From contig NZ_VEBF01000005.1 of the NCBI RefSeq assembly GCF_007676705.1, positions 186,001-250,000 on the forward strand: a stretch of DNA of 64,000 nucleotides, written 5' to 3'. This DNA comes from Paenibacillus xylanexedens (GTDB lineage Bacteria > Bacillota > Bacilli > Paenibacillales > Paenibacillaceae). Shown in pieces: positions 19,037-26,907 of the stretch. The notes under the pieces were generated by a model, which was given only the letters and a program-made list of their open reading frames with translations, was not told the DNA's origin and made no database searches. A program made the position numbers and the translations under genes. The first letter of the stretch is position 1; every line of letters begins with the position of its first letter.

Positions 19037-19585
19037 ATGAGCACAGCTCTAATTATTGTAGATATTCAAAATGACTATTTCCCCAATGGAAAGATGGAAT
19101 TAAGCAATCCTGAAAAAGCAGCATCTAATGCAGCAAAAGTGCTTGATTGGTTCAGACAAAACCATAAGGATAACATTTTCCATGTTCAGCATATCGCAAG
19201 TGACCCAGCAATAGGCTTCTTTCTTCCTGATTCGGAAGGAGTTGAAATACATGAAGCTGTTCGGCCATTAGAAAATGAAAGTATTATTACAAAACACTTC
19301 CCTAATAGCTTTTTACAGACCGAATTACAAAGCAAACTCAAAGAGAAAGAAATAACCAAAGTAGTGGTTGTAGGTATGATGACACATATGTGTATTGATG
19401 CAACCGTTAGAGCTGCGGTAGATCTCGGATATGAAACAACACTTATTGAAGATGCATGTGCAACGAGAGAGTTATCTTATCAAAATAAGGTCGTATCAGC
19501 TGAACAGGTCCATTATGCCTTTGTCGGCGCACTTAATGGCATGTATTGCGATGTGAAATCGACTGAAGATTTCACATCGCAATAA
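19037..19585 (+). CDS. Isochorismatase-family cysteine hydrolase
   Basis: 182 residues with the catalytic triad D9 (VDIQNDY), K86 (ITKHFPN) and C119 (MTHMCIDAT) of the isochorismatase/nicotinamidase-like family. RBS GAGGTGGAG lies before ATG 19037. The family hydrolyses amide or vinyl-ether bonds in small molecules; the substrate here is open. Monocistronic, with a strong terminator after it. Confidence 0.9.
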   Translation: MSTALIIVDIQNDYFPNGKMELSNPEKAASNAAKVLDWFRQNHKDNIFHVQHIASDPAIGFFLPDSEGVEIHEAVRPLENESIITKHFPNSFLQTELQSKLKEKEITKVVVVGMMTHMCIDATVRAAVDLGYETTLIEDACATRELSYQNKVVSAEQVHYAFVGALNGMYCDVKSTEDFTSQ

Positions 19586-19696
19586 GAAATTAACACGATA
19601 TTACAGAACACAATAGTTCAGATTAAAGTTGAAGGTGAAAAACTTCGAAACCAGTTGCATAATCAATTTATTGTAAAATAATAAAAGTAGAAAACA

Positions 19697-19738
19697 TAAG
19701 GTCACTTCCACTCTGTCAAGCAAAGTGGGAGTGACCTT
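19697..19738. terminator. Bidirectional terminator between isochorismatase and GH1 genes
   Basis: Long stem AAGGTCACTtcCACT / AGTGgGAGTGACCTT followed by TGTTT on the plus strand. It separates two convergent genes. Confidence 0.8.
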
Positions 19739-19762
19739 TGTTTATATCGACCTTATTATGAA

Positions 19763-21193
19763 TTAGACATCCAGATTCTGACCATTTGACTCAATAACTT
19801 TCTTGTACCATTCGAATGATTTTTTCTTGGAGCGTTTTAATGTTCCTTGACCGTCGTCGTCCCGGTCAACATAAATGAATCCATATCTTTTTTTCATTTC
19901 GCCGGTACTTGCACTCACAATATCAATCGGTCCCCAGACAGTATACCCAAGCAAATCAACGCCATCGTAGTCGACAGCATCTCTCATCGCCTGAATATGC
20001 TCGCTTAGATAAGCAATTCGATAGTCATCTTCAACATATCCGCTCTCATCCGCTATATCGGCAGCACCGAGACCATTTTCTACAATGAATAAAGGTTTTT
20101 GATATCGATCATAAATGTTGTTCATCGTAATCCGCAAACCGAGTGGATCAATTTGCCAGCCCCAGTCACTAGCTTTCAAGTAGGGGTTAGGCAAGCTTGG
20201 GAACAAATTGCCTCCAATCGTATCCGTTTGTGTAGGATCTGCGCTAACCACACTGGAAGAATAGTACGAGAATCCGATAAAATCAACGGTGTGTTGTTTT
20301 AGTAATTCCTGGTCTCCTTTTTCGAATGGGAGAACTATATTTTTGCGTTCAAGATCTTTGAGTGTATAGGCAGGATACTCACCTCGTACCTGAACGTCAA
20401 TGAAGAAGTAGCTTTGGTTCTCAACCTGCTTCGCTTTCCATATATCCTGTGGGTGGCATGTTCTAGGATACGGAGCATTGGCAGCAAGCATACAACCTAC
20501 CATATTTTCCGGATCAACTTCATGGGCAATTTTGGTGGCCAACGCACTGGCTACCAGTTCATGGTGACTGGCTGTGAACTTTACAGCTTCCGCGTCTTCG
20601 TGTTCTTCAATGAACAGCCCAGCTGCTAAAAATGGTGCTTCTAAGACCATGTTAATTTCATTAAAAGTAATCCAATATTTAACCAACCCTTTGTAACGAT
20701 TAAATATCACCTTACACAGTCTTTCATAGAAATGAACCATTTTTCTGTTCCGCCATGAACCATACTCCTTGACCAAATGCATTGGAACATCAAAGTGAGT
20801 AATGGTGACGAGGGGTTCAATATTATACTTTTGGCACTCTTTGAACAAGTCTTCGTAGAATTGAAGCCCAGCCTCATTAGGCTCTGTCTCATCTCCTTTG
20901 GGGAAAATACGGCTCCAAGCAATCGACAAGCGATATACCTTGAAACCCATTTCGGCAAACAAGGCAATATCTTCTTTAAAATGGTGATACATATCAATGG
21001 CTTCTTTAGCGGGATAGTAATAATTCTCGTCAAAGTCAAACATTTTAGTTTGTCCCATAAGTACACTTTCTCGCACGTCGCCAGTCGGGCTCAAATCAAC
21101 GTTTGCTAGCCCTCTGCCGTCCGCATTGTAAGCTCCCTCTGATTGGTTAGCCGAGGTTGCCCCTCCCCATAAGAACCCATCTTTAAATCCCAC
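19763..21193 (-). CDS. bglA: GH1 6-phospho-beta-glucosidase
   Basis: Hydrolyses phosphorylated beta-glucosides brought in by the PTS. The 476-residue product has the GH1 acid/base E179 in TFNEI and nucleophile E372 in VENGLG, plus the C-terminal KKRYGFIYVDRD segment that binds the 6-phosphate in this subfamily. GTG start at 21193 with RBS AAGGAGACG. It is the last gene of licT-bglP-bglA, 43 bases after bglP. Confidence 0.94.
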   Translation of the reverse strand: MGFKDGFLWGGATSANQSEGAYNADGRGLANVDLSPTGDVRESVLMGQTKMFDFDENYYYPAKEAIDMYHHFKEDIALFAEMGFKVYRLSIAWSRIFPKGDETEPNEAGLQFYEDLFKECQKYNIEPLVTITHFDVPMHLVKEYGSWRNRKMVHFYERLCKVIFNRYKGLVKYWITFNEINMVLEAPFLAAGLFIEEHEDAEAVKFTASHHELVASALATKIAHEVDPENMVGCMLAANAPYPRTCHPQDIWKAKQVENQSYFFIDVQVRGEYPAYTLKDLERKNIVLPFEKGDQELLKQHTVDFIGFSYYSSSVVSADPTQTDTIGGNLFPSLPNPYLKASDWGWQIDPLGLRITMNNIYDRYQKPLFIVENGLGAADIADESGYVEDDYRIAYLSEHIQAMRDAVDYDGVDLLGYTVWGPIDIVSASTGEMKKRYGFIYVDRDDDGQGTLKRSKKKSFEWYKKVIESNGQNLDV

Positions 21194-21236
21194 ATTTATC
21201 GTCTCCTTCTTTTTTATGAGATATATAATTATTCTC

Positions 21237-23168
21237 TTACAACAAGCCTGTCAGCAGCACATCGCCTGCGTTCACTTTATTTTCTTTGGTCTCGACGATT
21301 TCCAGATAATTCTCCGTGTTTGTAACAATCATTGGCGTTACTAAGGAATATCCTTCTTTCTCGATCTCGGCAATGTTAAATTCGACCAGTTTCTGCCCTT
21401 GATGCACAATGTCCCCTTCTTGCACGAAACTTTCAAAATGCTTTCCTTTCAATCGAACGGTGTTAAAACCGATGTGAATCAATACTTCCATTCCTTCATC
21501 CGAAATTATTCCAACGGCATGTTTAGTCGGGAAGAGCGTAACGATTTTTCCGGCAAAGGGGGCAAACAGTTCGCCTGTAGAAGGACGAATTCCAATCCCT
21601 CGACCTAATAGTTCTTGGGAGAAAGCCTCATCCTGAACGTCTTTAATCGGAATGATCTCCCCGTTCATCGGACTGAGCATCGTATGTTTTTTTCCAATCT
21701 TAGACACTGATTTAGGTGGATCTACAGACAATGTAGCAGAGTCAGCTTCCGTCTTATCATCCTTGAACATGACGAGTGTTAATGCAAATGAGACAATCAT
21801 GGCAAACACTACACCAACGATGGCAATCATAATATTAGACGTGCCTGGTTCATTAGGGTCGAACATAGTCAAAAACTCAAATACACCAAATCCACCGAAA
21901 GTAAACTCTCTAAGGTTGTACATTCCATAAAATCCGCCGGCAACGCCCGAAACGATACAGCTCATAATAAACAGCTTCTTGCGTGGCAGGATAATACCGT
22001 AAACGACCGGTTCAGTGATGCCAAACAATGCAGAAATGGCCGAAGGGAAGCCTAGAGCCTTAAGCTTTTTATCCTTGGTTTTCACGATAATTGCAAGCAC
22101 AATGGCCAACTGCGCAAATGAAGTTGCAAAGACGGAGGCCATGATAGTGTCATATCCCATGCTCGTAATGTTGTTAATATATAAAGGGATGAGTCCCCAA
22201 TGCAGTCCGAACACGACAAGTACTTGCCATGAGAGCCCCAAAAGGAATCCTGCAAATAATGGACTTGCGTCTCGTACCACCAGTATGCCTTGAGCAATTA
22301 ATTCAGACGCATAACTCGCAACAGGTCCGATCAATAGGAAGCCCAAGGATAAGGAAATCAGCACCGTGACCATCGGGATCATGAAAAATTTAATCGCACT
22401 CGGAACAATCTTATCCAGCGTACGTTGAACTTTAGATGCAAAGTAAACAACGATGATGATTGGCAGAACAGTGGATGTGTAGTTCATGCTGATCAATGGA
22501 ACGCCGAACACATCCAGATAAACTGGAGAACTGAAGGCAGATCCGCTGAATAGTGTGTAAAGCGGCTCTCTAGAACCTGCCAAGGCATCCAACTGAATAG
22601 CGGGATAACACATAGCTAATCCAATGAGTATGCCGATAAAAGGTTGTACTTTAAACTTGTTAGCAGATGTATATCCCAAAAATACAGGAAGGAACATAAA
22701 CAAAGCATCCCCCATGGCATTAATGATGATATATGCCCCGCTATCCGTTGTATAGAGGTTAAGTGTGCTGAACAACGTATTGAAGCCTTTTAGCATCCCC
22801 GCAGCTAACAGAATGCCGAGAATAGGTTGAAACAAACTTGATATTACATCAATGAAAGCGTCCAGCGGCTTTTTCTTTTTAACAACTTTTTCGTTTGAAG
22901 AACTCGTATTGTCTGGATTCCGTTTAACTAGTGAGTTGACCTCCGAATAAACTTCAGAAACATGATTTCCAATAACGACTTGATATTGCCCACCTGAACG
23001 TACGACTGTTACTACCCCGTCCAGCTTTTTCATAACTTCATCATCGGGTATGGAATCGTTCTTCAGATGAAATCTTAACCTTGTAACACAATGAGTGAGG
23101 TCACTAATGTTATCTGATCCCCCTACTTGACTCACAATCTCTTCTGCTAACTGTTGATATTTTCCCAT
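21237..23168 (-). CDS. bglP: Beta-glucoside PTS permease EIIBCA
   Basis: 643-residue fused PTS transporter. The IIB domain is at residues 1-90 with phospho-cysteine C27 (LTHCVTRLRF); IIC is at about 105-460 with about ten TM segments and GITEPVVYG; IIA is at about 490-640 with the active histidine in VLIHIGFNTV. It imports and phosphorylates beta-glucosides such as salicin or arbutin (family knowledge). The start is ATG 23168 (GGAGGAG upstream) rather than the ATG 15 bases earlier. It follows licT and a RAT-like element. Confidence 0.95.
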   Translation of the reverse strand: MGKYQQLAEEIVSQVGGSDNISDLTHCVTRLRFHLKNDSIPDDEVMKKLDGVVTVVRSGGQYQVVIGNHVSEVYSEVNSLVKRNPDNTSSSNEKVVKKKKPLDAFIDVISSLFQPILGILLAAGMLKGFNTLFSTLNLYTTDSGAYIIINAMGDALFMFLPVFLGYTSANKFKVQPFIGILIGLAMCYPAIQLDALAGSREPLYTLFSGSAFSSPVYLDVFGVPLISMNYTSTVLPIIIVVYFASKVQRTLDKIVPSAIKFFMIPMVTVLISLSLGFLLIGPVASYASELIAQGILVVRDASPLFAGFLLGLSWQVLVVFGLHWGLIPLYINNITSMGYDTIMASVFATSFAQLAIVLAIIVKTKDKKLKALGFPSAISALFGITEPVVYGIILPRKKLFIMSCIVSGVAGGFYGMYNLREFTFGGFGVFEFLTMFDPNEPGTSNIMIAIVGVVFAMIVSFALTLVMFKDDKTEADSATLSVDPPKSVSKIGKKHTMLSPMNGEIIPIKDVQDEAFSQELLGRGIGIRPSTGELFAPFAGKIVTLFPTKHAVGIISDEGMEVLIHIGFNTVRLKGKHFESFVQEGDIVHQGQKLVEFNIAEIEKEGYSLVTPMIVTNTENYLEIVETKENKVNAGDVLLTGLL

Positions 23169-23209
23169 TATGTTCTCCTCCATATTCTAGCTGAAACAGC
23201 ATAGTGAAG

Positions 23210-23236
23210 GGTTTGGCCAACTTAATGTCACCATCC
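23210..23236 (-). promoter_or_regulatory. RAT-like antiterminator sequence before bglP
   Basis: The minus-strand sequence begins GGATGGTGAC and ends GGCCAAACC over 27 bases, fitting the LicT/BglG RAT pattern from memory (GGATTGTTACTG...GGCAAAACC). A larger stem GGGTTT / AAACCC surrounds it, but no U tract follows, so a terminator is not evident. It may be functional or degenerate. Confidence 0.45.
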
Positions 23237-23275
23237 TGGCTTGCTTTTAAACCCTCACCTCCTTTCATGGTTACG

Positions 23276-24118
23276 TTATGATCTTGTCTTATACACCACA
23301 CGTTGAATGTGGACCGTCAAATACAGCTTTTCTTCACCCGTAAGGCTGTAATTGTAGTTGTTTTTGATGTAGGTTTCGATTTTCCCCACACAACGATATG
23401 CATTCTGATGTTTTTCTTTTATCACATCCAGAAGATCTTGGTCGCTTTCATTCTCATGTAAGTTTCCACTGATTAATCTTTGAGCAAAAAATTTCAGATG
23501 CGTAATAAATCTATAGAATGCTAAGGATTGCTCATCGAATTCAATTTGAAAATAATATCTGACAATGTCGCTAATTTCTTGAATGATTTTAGTCACTCTG
23601 TAGATATCCTGACTTTCTTGGCGATCCTCCGCGTTGACTATGTGCAAAGCAAGGAAACCAGCCTCGTCTTCCGGAAACTGAATATCAAAAGACTCCTTAA
23701 TGAATTGAAGCGCCTTCAAACCAACCTTAAACTCATCTGCGTAAAACCGTTTAATATCCCAAAGCAGAGCATTCTTAAGGGAGATACCGTCTTTGAAACG
23801 GTTTACAGTAGAAAAAATATGGTCACTGAGAGAAATGTATACACTATCATTCAGTTTTTTGCCTAACGTCATTTTTGCAAAATTTATGATTCTATCCGCA
23901 ACATCGAAGTAATCTAAAGGGATTTCCGTCAGAAGTTCCTGAAATTTGATAAATGCCTCCTTGGTAGAAAGGGAGTAAATTTTATCAATGCTTTGCTCGT
24001 CAAGGGCCTCGCCTATTCTCTTCTGGTAAGCAATTCCTTTACCCATGACAATGACTTCCTGTCCCAATTTGTCGTGGGTAACCGCGACATTGTTGTTAAG
24101 GATTTTAAGAATAATCAT
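23276..24118 (-). CDS. licT: BglG/LicT-family transcriptional antiterminator
   Basis: 280 residues: an RNA-binding CAT domain (1-55, ILKILNNNVAV and GKGIAYQKR) followed by two PRD domains with conserved histidines (SDHIF, LALHIVN, LTVHIQRV). When beta-glucosides are present it binds RAT RNA and prevents termination ahead of its operon; PTS phosphorylation of the PRDs controls activity (family knowledge). It is first in the bgl operon, with its own promoter, RAT and terminator just upstream. RBS AAGGGGGG. Confidence 0.95.
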   Translation of the reverse strand: MIILKILNNNVAVTHDKLGQEVIVMGKGIAYQKRIGEALDEQSIDKIYSLSTKEAFIKFQELLTEIPLDYFDVADRIINFAKMTLGKKLNDSVYISLSDHIFSTVNRFKDGISLKNALLWDIKRFYADEFKVGLKALQFIKESFDIQFPEDEAGFLALHIVNAEDRQESQDIYRVTKIIQEISDIVRYYFQIEFDEQSLAFYRFITHLKFFAQRLISGNLHENESDQDLLDVIKEKHQNAYRCVGKIETYIKNNYNYSLTGEEKLYLTVHIQRVVYKTRS

Positions 24119-24141
24119 CGCATTCCCCCCTTAATACAAAT

Positions 24142-24212
24142 AAAAAGACCCACCCGCACATCTCAAAATAAACGCTAAATATAGCGCAAATTCACGATGT
24201 GCAAGCAGGTCT
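24142..24212 (-). terminator. LicT-controlled leader terminator
   Basis: On the minus strand AGACCTGCTTGCACATC pairs with GATGTGCGGGTGGGTCT and is followed by TTTTTA. The long loop contains a second small hairpin (CGCTA/TAGCG). The 5' arm overlaps the end of the RAT, so RAT folding and terminator folding exclude each other. Confidence 0.8.
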
Positions 24213-24238
24213 AGCTTGTAATTAAACAATCACTATCC
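24208..24238 (-). promoter_or_regulatory. RAT antiterminator element of licT
   Basis: The 31-base minus-strand element runs GGATAGTGATTG...CAAGCTAGACC. It keeps the conserved GGAT, the GT/AC asymmetry and the GACC end of LicT-type RATs. It starts about 9 bases after the expected transcription start and overlaps the terminator 5' arm. Confidence 0.75.
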
Positions 24239-24355
24239 TTAACTCGCATTCTCATTATAGCCGCGGCCGAAAGATTTAGCAATAACCGTTTTAATTTGTT
24301 CAACTACTTGCCTCTGCCTAGAATCTGGTGCGCAGCCAGTAAAGAAACGCTTCAT
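24239..24355 (-). CDS. Possible 38-residue coupled small protein
   Basis: An ATG overlaps the rhodanese stop codon in the ATGA arrangement typical of coupled genes. The frame gives 38 residues, starts MKRFFTGCAPDSR, has one cysteine (C8), and ends AKSFGRGYNENAS. The composition is protein-like. Against it, the licT promoter lies inside the frame, so the frame could be a by-product. No family recognised. Confidence 0.3.
   Translation of the reverse strand: MKRFFTGCAPDSRQRQVVEQIKTVIAKSFGRGYNENAS
24254..24282 (-). promoter_or_regulatory. Sigma-A promoter of the licT-bglP-bglA operon
   Basis: -35 TTGCTA (24277-24282) and -10 TATAAT (24254-24259) are separated by exactly 17 bases. Transcription would start near 24247, just before the RAT. 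Confidence 0.75.
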
Positions 24356-24750
24356 TGCATACATGGATACGTTGATGCCAGTTTTCCTTTATTACTCGAA
24401 AGATAACAACCTCTAACGGCGTACAACTGGCGAAAGCCCCGACGCGCCAGAATTCTGGCGGCTTTATTTCGCTGAATCCAACTACGGGACAAGATGAACA
24501 CCTCATCATTTTGTTCAATATGTTTGCTCCACAATACTGGTAGTCTGCCAACCGAGATATTTATTGTACCCGGAATATGACCACTCCAATACTCGCTTGC
24601 ATCCCTAACATCCAAGATCTTCACCTTTTCCCAGCATTCATAATTGAGGCCCATGTCCTGGATATTAATATAAGTAAGTGAACGTAATGCCCACAGTTGA
24701 GTCAATCCCCATATACACACCAGCCCCAATAAGATATAGATAAATGTCAT
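24352..24750 (-). CDS. Membrane-anchored rhodanese-like protein lacking the catalytic cysteine
   Basis: 132 residues. A TM helix at residues 3-22 anchors a rhodanese domain (LDVRDASEYWSGHIPGTINI). The active-site loop, normally starting with cysteine (CRSGxRS type), reads S88-R-S-W-I-Q-R, so the persulfide-carrying residue appears to be serine and the loop is one residue longer. It is probably not a sulfurtransferase but may bind or regulate. It closes the thiol operon, separated from the thioredoxin-like gene by a 190-base gap. RBS AAAGGATT. Confidence 0.8.
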   Translation of the reverse strand: MTFIYILLGLVCIWGLTQLWALRSLTYINIQDMGLNYECWEKVKILDVRDASEYWSGHIPGTINISVGRLPVLWSKHIEQNDEVFILSRSWIQRNKAARILARRGFRQLYAVRGCYLSSNKGKLASTYPCMQ

Positions 24751-24766
24751 CGAAAATAATCCTTTC

Positions 24767-24934
24767 TCAACAAAATTGCAAGTCCTGAAAACTGCCAGGC
24801 GTATCTCCTATTCGAGTGCACAGTCGGCACAAGTAATCAACGGGAAATGAATCAAGCTGGCTCCAAATTTGATTGGTGCCAGCTCAAGTAAGTGTGACTT
24901 TTGCCCGGTGTTGTTCCCAAGAGTTCCGATTCAT
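24767..24934 (-). pseudogene. Possible small frame interrupted by one TGA
   Basis: Between the thioredoxin-like and rhodanese-like genes a frame opens at ATG 24934 (MNRNSWEQHRAKVTLT), meets a TGA at 24886, then stays open for 38 more codons with a C-x-x-C motif (LCRLC) before TGA 24769. No SD is seen. It may be a decayed gene or chance. It occupies the only sizeable gap in this otherwise compact operon. Confidence 0.2.
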
Positions 24935-24939
24935 TGGGT

Positions 24940-25281
24940 TTACATGGACTGGGTGTACAATTCGTATATCTGATCCAGTTTATGCTTAAGCTCGTTAAAG
25001 CGAACAAATCGATCTGCTCTGACATATTCCTTCTGTTCTATGATCAGCAACATGATCGGAGCTGTGAAAATCATATATTTCTCTGCTATGCTCTCTACAT
25101 TGTGAATGTCGATATGCCCCAATTGAATCTTAGGATATTCTTCTAATAGCATTCTGATCTTAGGGAGCAATGCATGACAAACACTGCAATTCGTTTGAGA
25201 TACATATAAAAAACTTAATTCATGTTCACTAACAAACCGTTCCACCATATCTAGCGAAGCTAATTCCATCATTTCTTTCAT
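24940..25281 (-). CDS. Thioredoxin-like protein with CSVC motif
   Basis: 113 residues with a thioredoxin fold pattern: redox motif C32-S-V-C35 after FLYVSQTN and the cis-proline at P75 (FTAPIM). RBS GAGGATACAG precedes ATG 25281. The CxxC differs from the canonical CGPC, suggesting a different redox potential. Its position in the YtxJ-DinB-OsmC operon suggests it reduces mixed disulfides or peroxidised partners (inference). Confidence 0.85.
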   Translation of the reverse strand: MKEMMELASLDMVERFVSEHELSFLYVSQTNCSVCHALLPKIRMLLEEYPKIQLGHIDIHNVESIAEKYMIFTAPIMLLIIEQKEYVRADRFVRFNELKHKLDQIYELYTQSM

Positions 25282-25321
25282 ATCTGTATCCTCACTGACG
25301 AACCTGCATTATGAATGAACG

Positions 25322-25813
25322 TCAATCCCAGTTTAGTTGATTTTCCTCAATGTATTGACTTACTACATCTGTACCAGATTCAATCTCTACTTTGCCTTCT
25401 ACTTCAATCTGAACACCTGCTTTTTTGAGCAGATTTCCTACTTCACACACTTGCTCTGCGCTAATCATGATTTTGCGCACAGACTGAATCTGCTCTTCAG
25501 TGGAATTCGCGGACAAAATAACTTGAGGAAGATGGACAATTCGAAATCCTTCTTCTTTGGAATTTACAGCCTCTGTGTTCATCACTATTCCAGTAACTGA
25601 CAATTGCTTCTGTTCCAACATATACACGAGTGTCATGATGTAACAAGTAGTGGCAGAGGAAACCAACAATTCTTTAGGATTGGCTCCTTCCCCACTCCCT
25701 CCCGAAGACTCGGGAATCGCGATATTCGTTTTAAGATAATCTGCCTTTAGTCTACCGCTACCTTTAGTGTCTTTATACCATGCAGTGTTCAAATTAGATT
25801 TCATATCGGCCAT
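25322..25813 (-). CDS. OsmC/Ohr-family peroxiredoxin-like protein
   Basis: 163 residues of the OsmC superfamily. The two redox cysteines lie in SSATTCYIM and AEQVCEVGNLL, the usual helix positions. GGSGEGANPKELLVSS is the family's substrate-entry segment. It reduces organic hydroperoxides or binds persulfides in known members. Located mid-operon between the DinB and thioredoxin-like genes. Confidence 0.9.
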   Translation of the reverse strand: MADMKSNLNTAWYKDTKGSGRLKADYLKTNIAIPESSGGSGEGANPKELLVSSATTCYIMTLVYMLEQKQLSVTGIVMNTEAVNSKEEGFRIVHLPQVILSANSTEEQIQSVRKIMISAEQVCEVGNLLKKAGVQIEVEGKVEIESGTDVVSQYIEENQLNWD

Positions 25814-25849
25814 GTCGATCCGCTCCTTTTATTATCCAGTCAGTTTCCC

Positions 25850-26314
25850 TTAGACGATGCGCTTTAAGGCATGGATGAATCCCGTATGCATCGCTTCGTG
25901 ATACAGGGCTAAGTTACACACTTCCCCCATGCTATTCAATTGGAGAACAGGTCCCAATTTCAATGGTTCTGGCAGGGTTTCATCAGAATAAATCTCTACG
26001 TGTTGTTTGATGCGTACAACCTGATCCTGCAACTGCGCAAGTAATGTTGACAACGGGATGGGCTCACCTGTCCAGTCAGAGGGTTTGGTACCGGGAGCGA
26101 ACAAGCTGGTATATTCCTTAGGTAGGCCAGAAGTTTGGAGATTGTTGAAAATAAACATTTCAGCTACTGTAAGAATGTGCCCAACATTCCAACGTATAGT
26201 GTTACTGAATCCGACGGGTTGTTTGTCGGCGCTAGTTTCGGATACCGATTCCAATACTTTGTATAAATTTCCGCGAGTGATATCTAACTGTTTGGCAAAG
26301 TGTGAATAATTCAT
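25850..26314 (-). CDS. DinB-family protein, likely bacillithiol S-transferase type
   Basis: 154 residues forming a DinB four-helix bundle. The metal-binding histidines are H46 (WNVGHIL), H139 and H143 (YHEAMH). Several relatives use the metal to activate bacillithiol for transfer to electrophiles. The adjacent YtxJ-like bacilliredoxin supports that reading. RBS AGGGATGG. Confidence 0.85.
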   Translation of the reverse strand: MNYSHFAKQLDITRGNLYKVLESVSETSADKQPVGFSNTIRWNVGHILTVAEMFIFNNLQTSGLPKEYTSLFAPGTKPSDWTGEPIPLSTLLAQLQDQVVRIKQHVEIYSDETLPEPLKLGPVLQLNSMGEVCNLALYHEAMHTGFIHALKRIV

Positions 26315-26355
26315 TGTATACCATCCCTCATTTTAGGTTTATAAAGTAGTAGTTA

Positions 26356-26703
26356 TTAGTTCAAAACAGCAGCTATGTGTTCTTTTGTAATCGACCAATG
26401 AGAGGCAGTCCAAAATTTCTCTTTGTTATTAACATAGATAATTTGAGGAGATTCATGTTTAACATCAAGATCCTGAGTAATTTGATTAGAAACATGTCGC
26501 GATTCAAAGACCTTAACAAGATAAAAATCAATGTCTTCAGTGTGGCTCTCTTTGATGTACTGTTCGTATTCCGCTAGTGCATTCGCACTCACTGGGCATG
26601 TAGTGCTATGCTTAAGTATTATCTTTCCGCGTTGATCCGACTGTTCCAATACTTCTTTCCATTGGTCCAGTGTCGATATCTCTTTCCAGTTCAACAAAAT
26701 CAC
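26356..26703 (-). CDS. ytxJ: YtxJ/BrxC-type monothiol bacilliredoxin
   Basis: 115 residues with the signature HSTTCPVSANA, whose single cysteine attacks bacillithiol mixed disulfides in the DUF2847 family. The C-terminal half (HESPQIIYVNN) carries the cis-proline. It is first in the thiol operon, just downstream of the GntR operator-like repeats. RBS AAGGAGTG. Confidence 0.92.
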   Translation of the reverse strand: MILLNWKEISTLDQWKEVLEQSDQRGKIILKHSTTCPVSANALAEYEQYIKESHTEDIDFYLVKVFESRHVSNQITQDLDVKHESPQIIYVNNKEKFWTASHWSITKEHIAAVLN

Positions 26704-26732
26704 TCCTTAGTAGAATAATCATTTCTTGATGT

Positions 26733-26760
26733 CTAGTTACATAGTTAATTGGTTAACTAG
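26733..26760. promoter_or_regulatory. Operator-like inverted repeat upstream of ytxJ
   Basis: Imperfect inverted repeat CTAGTTA...TTAACTAG over 28 bases, with the half-site GGTTAACTAG at 26751-26760. It sits about 30 bases before the ytxJ start in the divergent intergenic region, where a GntR dimer would block the operon. Confidence 0.6.
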
Positions 26761-26890
26761 GATAATGTTATTCGAATGATTTATATTTGTCAAGATGATC
26801 TGTTCTCATATAAAAGCATTATTCCTATTGTTTTACGCCCTTCATTGATTTTTGTGAACGATTGTTTTAATATTGAGCTTATCTAGAACA

Positions 26891-26900
26891 CTAGTTAACC
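26891..26900. promoter_or_regulatory. Second copy of the operator half-site at the GntR gene start
   Basis: CTAGTTAACC here is the exact reverse complement of GGTTAACTAG at 26751-26760. It lies immediately upstream of the GntR start, so the regulator probably controls itself as well as the thiol operon. Confidence 0.6.
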
Positions 26901-26907
26901 CAGAAAG

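Noticed and set aside
23110..23301. A 63-codon minus-strand frame across the licT-bglP junction.
   Set aside because: It overlaps both genes and the RAT-like element, and no separate RBS fits its start.
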